Source: Brachyhypopomus gauderio (taxonomy: Eukaryota; Chordata; Actinopteri; Gymnotiformes; Hypopomidae). Taken from it: a stretch of DNA of 64,000 nucleotides. Positions 58,467 to 64,000 of the stretch are shown in pieces. Location: contig NW_027506895.1 in the NCBI RefSeq assembly GCF_052324685.1, positions 1,287,096 through 1,351,095 on the forward strand, in the 5' to 3' direction. Within the stretch, counting starts at the first letter, position 1; every line of letters begins with the position of its first letter. The position numbers and the translations under genes were made by a program. The notes under the pieces were generated by a model. It was not told where the DNA came from, did not search any database, and worked only from the letters and a program-made list of their open reading frames with translations.

Positions 58467-59147
58467 CTGCACGCACACACGCACACACACACACACTCAC
58501 ATTAAGAACTGAGAGGAACTGAGAGGATGTTCTGGGTGGTTTTTTTTCCAACCTTATGCAGCGGAGTTGACCCATCATCGTCCGTCAGGCTGGGGTCAGC
58601 TCCCCGGTTCACCAGAAGCTGGGTCACGGCCCGGCGGCCGCAGTAGGCGGCCCTGTGCAGGGGCGTGGCCCCGCCGTGGGTCTGGGTGTTGGGGCAGGCA
58701 CCATGGGTCAGGAGGAGCTCACACACGGGCAGGTGACCCGCACGGCTTGCGTAGTGCTGCCACACAAAAGCCAAGCGTCCCGGGGGTGTGACTATGAGCG
58801 CGGCGGTCCAAACTGTCTTTAGCGATTTATCATCTTGTGTAAGTTGAAATTGGATAGATAACCGGGTTACTACTGACCAATGCAGTGTAGCCAGTCTGGT
58901 CCCTGATGTTTGGATCGGTTCCTCTTTTTAACAATAACTGGACCCTTTCCAGGTCTGCGTCCAGAGCTGCTGACCATATACCTGTAAATAAGGAGCTTAT
59001 TAATGAAGTTAGCGCAGCAGGTCAACAGGTGTGTGACAACAGGAGGCAGACGTCACCTCTCTCGAAGTCCATCTCGTCGAGGGTTTGGTGGACGCTGGGA
59101 GCTGAACAGCGCCCCCCACAGGAGCACTGCTGCCCCTGCGAGTCCAT
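58317..59147 (-). CDS. ankrd39: Ankyrin repeat domain protein 39, four exons
   Basis: A small cytoplasmic/nuclear ankyrin protein of unknown detailed function. Four exons (59057-59147, 58878-58981, 58553-58756, 58317-58466) join in frame to give 182 residues, close to the vertebrate ANKRD39 length. The N-terminus MDSQGQQCSCGG and the phrase HQTLDEMDFERGIWSAAL are diagnostic. Ankyrin repeats follow: DPNIRDQTGYTALHYASRAG, then CPNTQTHGGATPLHRAAYCG, then DPSLTDDDGSTPLHKAAERG. The C-terminus is LLELLTPAL. Splice sites are GT-AG with phases 1, 0, 0. Confidence 0.95.
58553..58756 (-). CDS. ankrd39: ankrd39 exon 3 (two ankyrin repeats)
   Basis: It is 204 bp from HYASRAGHLPVCELLLTHGA to DDDGSTPLHK. 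The acceptor is TGGCAG/CAC. The donor is AAG/GTTGGA, weaker than usual. Confidence 0.95.
58878..58981 (-). CDS. ankrd39: ankrd39 exon 2
   Basis: It is 104 bp encoding IWSAALDADLERVQLLLKRG then TDPNIRDQTGYTAL. The acceptor is TTTACAG/GTATATGG and the donor is ATTG/GTCAGT. Confidence 0.95.
59057..59147 (-). CDS. ankrd39: ankrd39 exon 1
   Basis: It is 91 bp from the ATG at 59145-59147, encoding MDSQGQQCSCGGRCSAPSVH then QTLDEMDFER. The donor is GAGAG/GTGACG. The cysteine-rich start is typical of the family. Confidence 0.94.
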
Positions 59148-59860
59148 GCCGAGGTGAAGACCGCTAGCTGCACAGCGGCATGAGAACACACTCCGGCTGG
59201 CGGCCTCGTCTCAAAACTCTGCTTCTGAGAAAATGAAATACTGAATTATAATACTGTCAGTATTAAGAGTATTGACTCGTCAGTAGGCCTACGTGGGTTT
59301 ACTAACAGACTGAAACCGGGACAATTTTAGTTGGCTTATCTAGTTTTTTGTTACCTTAGTTTGACGTTGAGTCACACACACACACACACATACACACACA
59401 CACACACACACAGCAGTCACGGTGACAGTCACATAGCGCTAACTAGCTAGCACAGCTAACTACATGTGAATCTACATTAGCTAACGTTAAAACCCTCGTA
59501 TACTGCTGCTGTAAAGTTATATTTGCACTTACAAAGGACATTAAATGACTGATCTCAGTAAGCAGCAACTCTAACTAACTAACTATACATTGTAACAGCG
59601 GACCGATGTAAATAAACTCACAAGTAAACAGCATGACTGTACCGGGAATGTGGCGTTTCAAAATAAAAGTCTTACCTTTTTTGGGGGGGGGGGGGTACCT
59701 TCAACTAAATTATAGGCACACATGTTGAAGGTCTACATAAAACCGCGATTTCTTTTTCATTATGTAATTTCAAACAAAATGTTTTGGTCAAGCAACATGG
59801 TCGGTGAAATGGGTGTAATTTTGATAATCAAAAGACCCAGACGAACTAAAGGCACAAAGG
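59148..59860. other. Spacer between ankrd39 and gnrh1
   Basis: It carries the ankrd39 5' flank, a CA run (59375-59413) and a G run (about 59683-59695). The two genes are only about 740 bp apart and run in the same direction. Confidence 0.45.
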
Positions 59861-59866
59861 TTTATT
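59861..59866 (-). terminator. gnrh1: AATAAA polyadenylation signal of gnrh1
   Basis: AATAAA on the minus strand, about 20 nt after the exon 4 stop codon. Confidence 0.55.
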
Positions 59867-59886
59867 GACTATAAAAGACGTGATTC

Positions 59887-60417
59887 TCACTGGCTTTCTC
59901 CGTCAGCGAGATTAGCCTGTTAACAGGAGAGGGGAAAGAAATGAAATCAATGAATCTGCAGAATTTATACATTGTAAGGCTGATTTTTTAAAATCGTTAG
60001 CTTATTTTTTCCTGACACCAAATAATAATAAAACTTTGATTCAGCACACACCATCAGTTATTTCAGCTGTAACAGGTTATTCCGAAGGAAAGCGTCCTCA
60101 TGATTATACAGATAGGTAGATGCATCAGTCCTGGGTATATCTTGAACAGTCTAAGAACCAACATTCACATGTTTAAAGGAAGCATAATATAACGTGCTAA
60201 GCAGGGTTTGCCCACTACGGTTTGGCACAATATAGATGAATAATAATGCAAGTTTGCTTGAAAATACACAACAGGCTTTGCCTCCTGAAATGTGTCATCC
60301 GGGCTGTGCGGTGCACGTTTGCCTCCTGGACTCAGACCGTAGGACCGGTGCTGGCGCTGCAAGTGTAGCACTGCAACGCACACCATCATCCACAAGAGGG
60401 CGATCTTTACCTCCATT
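59887..60417 (-). CDS. gnrh1: Gonadotropin-releasing hormone 1 precursor, altered
   Basis: Exon 2 (60282-60417, ATG at 60414-60416) encodes a signal peptide MEVKIALLWMMVCVAVLHLQ, then QHRSYGLSPG and the amidation/cleavage site GKR, then the start of the GnRH-associated peptide ending FQE. Exon 3 (60061-60150) encodes TVQDIPRTDASTYLYNHEDA then FLRNNLLQLK. A putative exon 4 (59887-59916) has a strong acceptor and encodes ANLADGESQ and stop. Precursor layout and exon boundaries (after FQE, after LK) fit GnRH genes. Oddities: residue 3 of the decapeptide is Arg (CGG) where Trp (TGG) is expected; the exon 2 donor is GAG/GCAAAG; and exon 3 runs into TAA with no GT donor. It may be a decaying gene. 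Confidence 0.85.
60061..60150 (-). CDS. gnrh1: gnrh1 exon 3 (GAP), donor missing
   Basis: The acceptor is GTTCTTAG/ACTG. Thirty codons end in LQLK, exactly where vertebrate GnRH exon 3 ends. The next bases are TAACTG instead of the expected GTAACTG-like donor, so the frame stops at once. Confidence 0.75.
60282..60417 (-). CDS. gnrh1: gnrh1 exon 2 (signal peptide, decapeptide)
   Basis: It is preceded by ACTTTTTTAG, an acceptor directly before A-ATG. The decapeptide is otherwise of the seabream GnRH type (SYGLSPG plus GKR). Only Trp3 is replaced. Confidence 0.88.
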
Positions 60418-60429
60418 CTAAAAAAGTGT

Positions 60430-60780
60430 ACGAGAAGGACAACTGCTTTTATGCATCAAAAACAGAGATTTTTGCGGAAATTTATCCGCAAAGGCCCGTT
60501 GTGGCTGCAGGTTGATTCCGTTTTTGCACCTGCACACCTGGGTCAAAAACCTGTGGCCACGCTGACCCTTTGCCAAGACATTTGTGAACTTCTGATTTAA
60601 AACCACCCAGCACTGATGCCTCTTAAAAGCGGAGGACAAATTTCGATTGGGGTGTAAAAAATCACAATTGACAAAATATGGCACATTTCATTTCATTTCA
60701 GTCTATTTTTGTTACAAGAAATGAAGGCTATTCCATACAAGGAAATGCCCAAATGCTGAATATCTCATACATCAGTGTGA
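60430..60780. other. Region upstream of gnrh1 exon 2
   Basis: It should hold intron 1, the untranslated exon 1 and the promoter of gnrh1. I cannot place them. Confidence 0.35.
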
Positions 60781-61150
60781 ACTCCTCCCGTCACGGGTCA
60801 GGTCGACCCGTTTGGAACCAGGACAGGAGGAACGTGACTGCACAGAAGCAGCGTGGTCTGTTGCTGGGGAAAAGGGTCGTCTCACGGGGGGAGGTGTGCG
60901 ATACCCCACGTGGAGCGGAGCGGAGACGTGATGCTGTGGGGCCGGTTCAGTGGGAGACGTGTACAGTGGGGTGCCATCACTTCCTTCCCCAACGTCGGGC
61001 CAGGCTCTCCGCGTGACCGCAGCTGATTTCGTCCTACAACAGGAGAGCAACCCAAAACACACTGAACTGTTGGGAGTGAACGAGTGTCACACTGCTGTGG
61101 GAGGAGCTTCGCCATGGCTCATGTACGAATGGCCGTCTAGCCATGTGGGG
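60780..61150 (+). pseudogene. Decayed Tc1-like transposase fragment
   Basis: Across shifting frames I see phrases of Tc1/mariner transposases: DAVGPVQW around the usual WGCF position, VLQQESNPKHT (resembling the QQDNDPKHT segment that holds the second catalytic acid, here changed) and YEWPSSHVG (resembling EWPSQSPD). Frames are broken and the catalytic triad is not intact. It is an old insertion just upstream of gnrh1 exon 2, on the opposite strand. Confidence 0.5.
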
Positions 61151-62882
61151 TGATTCTGTAAGGCAGGCAGACCAGGCCTCCACATTAAATTAAGCTCAGT
61201 TACAACTTAAACTACGGCTAGAAGGCCCGATGGCCGTAACTGCTACAAATGGCAGATCTTCTGATGAAAGCAAAGTTTGAATGACACAATGACATATCTC
61301 TATGAAAATAGTATGACCCTGTAGTGATGGGCAAATGACACAGAGGCTTGTCACTCTTACTGAAGTGGAGTGATATGAAACAGTGCCAGAGCTTGTATTC
61401 ATGAAACACCAATGTCACACGACCAATTCAAAATATTTCGAGGCTTTTCATTGGCTCAGTCTTTCAGTGTGTGGCATTGGCTCAAAGCATTTCGATGCGT
61501 TCTGAGCCAACGACAGTTTGACGGGTTTGAGAGATTTGAGTGGTTTGGTGCCATACCAGTTATACAAGATGTATCATTACACATCAGCCTTAACCAACAT
61601 TTAATGACAATATAATCATTATTTGGTATAAATGAACAAAACACTTGAATCACCACTCAGATTTTTCTGAACTTTCTTTAGCGGTTGCTATGGTTTCAGT
61701 TGTCCACCAGATGTCACCGTCACTGAAGCCTTGAAGCTTCTAATCTTTTTCGGCACAATAGTTAGGAAAGTCTCAGTGCTTCATGAGGGTTCACTTGCCC
61801 GTCACCATCACCCTGCCTTTATATTCGAGTCGTCTGACAAAATAAAAGTGTGAGCCGTCATGCAAACATAAAATGTTTTGGGGTGATCCTGAATTTTGAA
61901 TGGTAGTCTAGTTGAAATCGTACACTGCCCAGACCCATGTTAATTAAACAGAACAAAAAGCACAAAGAACCACAGGACAGCGGAGTCAGCTTGTAACAGT
62001 CCATTTATAGAGTGCAAGAGAGAGAGGAGAGGAGAGAAGCTGTCCTCTCTTTCACCTTACAGAAATACAGCCTGATAACATATGCACATAAATAGCAGAC
62101 GGCCTTTCCTCAAGGGGCCGACACACACGGAGACTCACACTCTTAAAGTGCTAATGTCTATTCTGATTGCCTTCATTGAACAGGAGTACCTACGCTTACA
62201 GAGATAAGACAACGAACTGCATATTGTATCCCATTAACTTTAAGTCGTTATCAGACTGAAATGGTCAAGCCATTAGCAGAAATCTATTCTGACTGAAATG
62301 GTCAAGCTGTCTGATCTTTGCAGCAACAAAATCCACGTCGGCGGACGTTAACGGTACACGTGACACACGGCGGGTGGGGGGTGGTGATGTAACGATTGAC
62401 TAGACGCTGGATGAATGTGCTTCTCCACCAGACTGGCCTGCCCGTCAGACGAACAGCAAGCCGAGGTGAGACCCAGTCATGTGGGCTACCTCATTGCCAT
62501 GGAAACCAATGCTGCCGTCGACTGGCAACAACTCAAATCCAGTCGTGATCAAGCAATAATAAATATTTTTAAAAGCATAAGAAATCAGCTGAGCACAGTT
62601 CTATATATGACGCACCCACAGGGACGAGACGTGTGAAGCACGCAACGCTAAGCTTGACGCAGAGATCTTTTTGGCATGAAGTGAACAAGGACGCTAAACG
62701 CTACAACTAACAGCTGAACTAAAACAGATAATAAAACTAATACGGTTAAGGACTAGGGTCATATATACCAATGAGCAGCCCAAACACGCTCGCCAGAGAT
62801 TATACGTTCTGCATATGAACATACAGACAAGTTGTTTGGCTGCATACAGAATGCAGAACTCAAGAACGCCACAGAAATTTGG
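61151..62882. other. Non-genic DNA with possible interspersed repeats
   Basis: No gene is recognised. 61400-61780 has the look of a fish DNA-transposon relic (TTTCGATGCGTTCTGAGCC, GAAGCCTTGAAGCTTCTAAT) but I cannot name it. A short GAGAG run lies near 62018-62037. Confidence 0.35.
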
Positions 62883-63058
62883 TTAAGGACCCGTCGTTCG
62901 AGCGGGACCTTCGTGTGCAGGTCTTGAAGGCCCCGGCGGGACGAACAAGGGCACGGTGACGTGTAGGAGGTAGATCAGCCAGAACCAGGCAAACCCGACA
63001 ACATCACTGCTGAACCCAAACTGCTGCTGTAGCCACTTCAAACAACAGGACACTGAAA
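62883..63058 (-). CDS. Possible terminal exon of an unrecognised membrane protein
   Basis: After a moderate acceptor (CCGTTTTCAG/TGTCC) the minus strand reads CLKWLQQQFGFSSDVVGFAW then FWLIYLLHVTVPLFVPPGPS and a short tail before a stop. One strong hydrophobic segment (FAWFWLIYLLHVTVPLFV) follows an amphipathic stretch. It does not look like repeat-derived sequence. I do not recognise the protein, and upstream exons would lie beyond the window or were missed. It could also be chance. Confidence 0.3.

Positions 63059-64000
<942 letters not shown>

Noticed and set aside
61350..61800. Possible hAT-type repeat around GAAGCCTTGAAGCTTC
   Set aside because: The feel is familiar but there are no terminal repeats or duplications that I can define.

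Overview
The window is vertebrate nuclear DNA, most probably from a ray-finned (teleost) fish. It holds intron-rich genes with GT-AG introns, dense CA/GA microsatellites, long G and C runs, large minisatellites and a fish-type Ty3/gypsy retrotransposon. The coding sequence matches the fgfr1a-type receptor of teleosts. An otophysan relative (characin, electric fish or catfish group) is possible from the GnRH1 precursor, but that is weak inference. All three recognised host genes lie on the minus strand.

Layout. 1-1.8 kb: intergenic, with the 3' tail of a teleost retroposon. 1.83-9.1 kb: a nearly intact Ty3/gypsy LTR retrotransposon (minus strand) with LTRs that look almost identical, a frame-broken gag, an open pol and a canonical -1 frameshift heptamer between them. 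10.0-39.6 kb: the fgfr1 receptor tyrosine kinase gene. I placed every coding exon with consistent splice phases, including both alternative Ig-III exons (IIIb and IIIc), the transmembrane exon with its alternative Val-Thr donor, and the split kinase domain. A likely 5' UTR exon and CpG-rich promoter lie near 38.9-39.7 kb. 40-58 kb: gene-poor DNA with a solo LTR inside a telomere-like minisatellite, and arrays with periods of 51, 34 and 27 bp. 58.3-59.15 kb: ankrd39 (four exons). 59.85-60.42 kb: a gnrh1-like gonadotropin-releasing-hormone precursor. 60.8-61.15 kb: a decayed Tc1-like transposase. 62.9-63.06 kb: a possible terminal exon of an unrecognised membrane protein. 63.58-63.72 kb: a 140-bp CA tract.

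Most notable observations. (1) Intron 5 of fgfr1 contains an array of 43-bp units that are copies of the 3' end of exon 5 together with its splice donor: 43 copies including the exonic one, at constant spacing. Many copies carry a donor that looks closer to consensus than the native one, and use of any of them would add an early stop codon. (2) The GnRH1 decapeptide has Arg instead of the conserved Trp at position 3. Its exon 2 has a GC donor, and its exon 3 donor appears lost with an in-frame TAA at the boundary, so the hormone is either decaying or changed. (3) The fgfr1 N-terminus contains only a 20-residue remnant where Ig domain I should be. (4) The non-canonical /GA splice site for the Val-Thr isoform of FGFR1 is conserved.

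The genes do not form a pathway here by operon-like logic. Fgfr1 (growth-factor signalling) and GnRH1 (reproductive hormone) are functionally connected in vertebrates through GnRH-neuron development, but their linkage in this window is only an observation.
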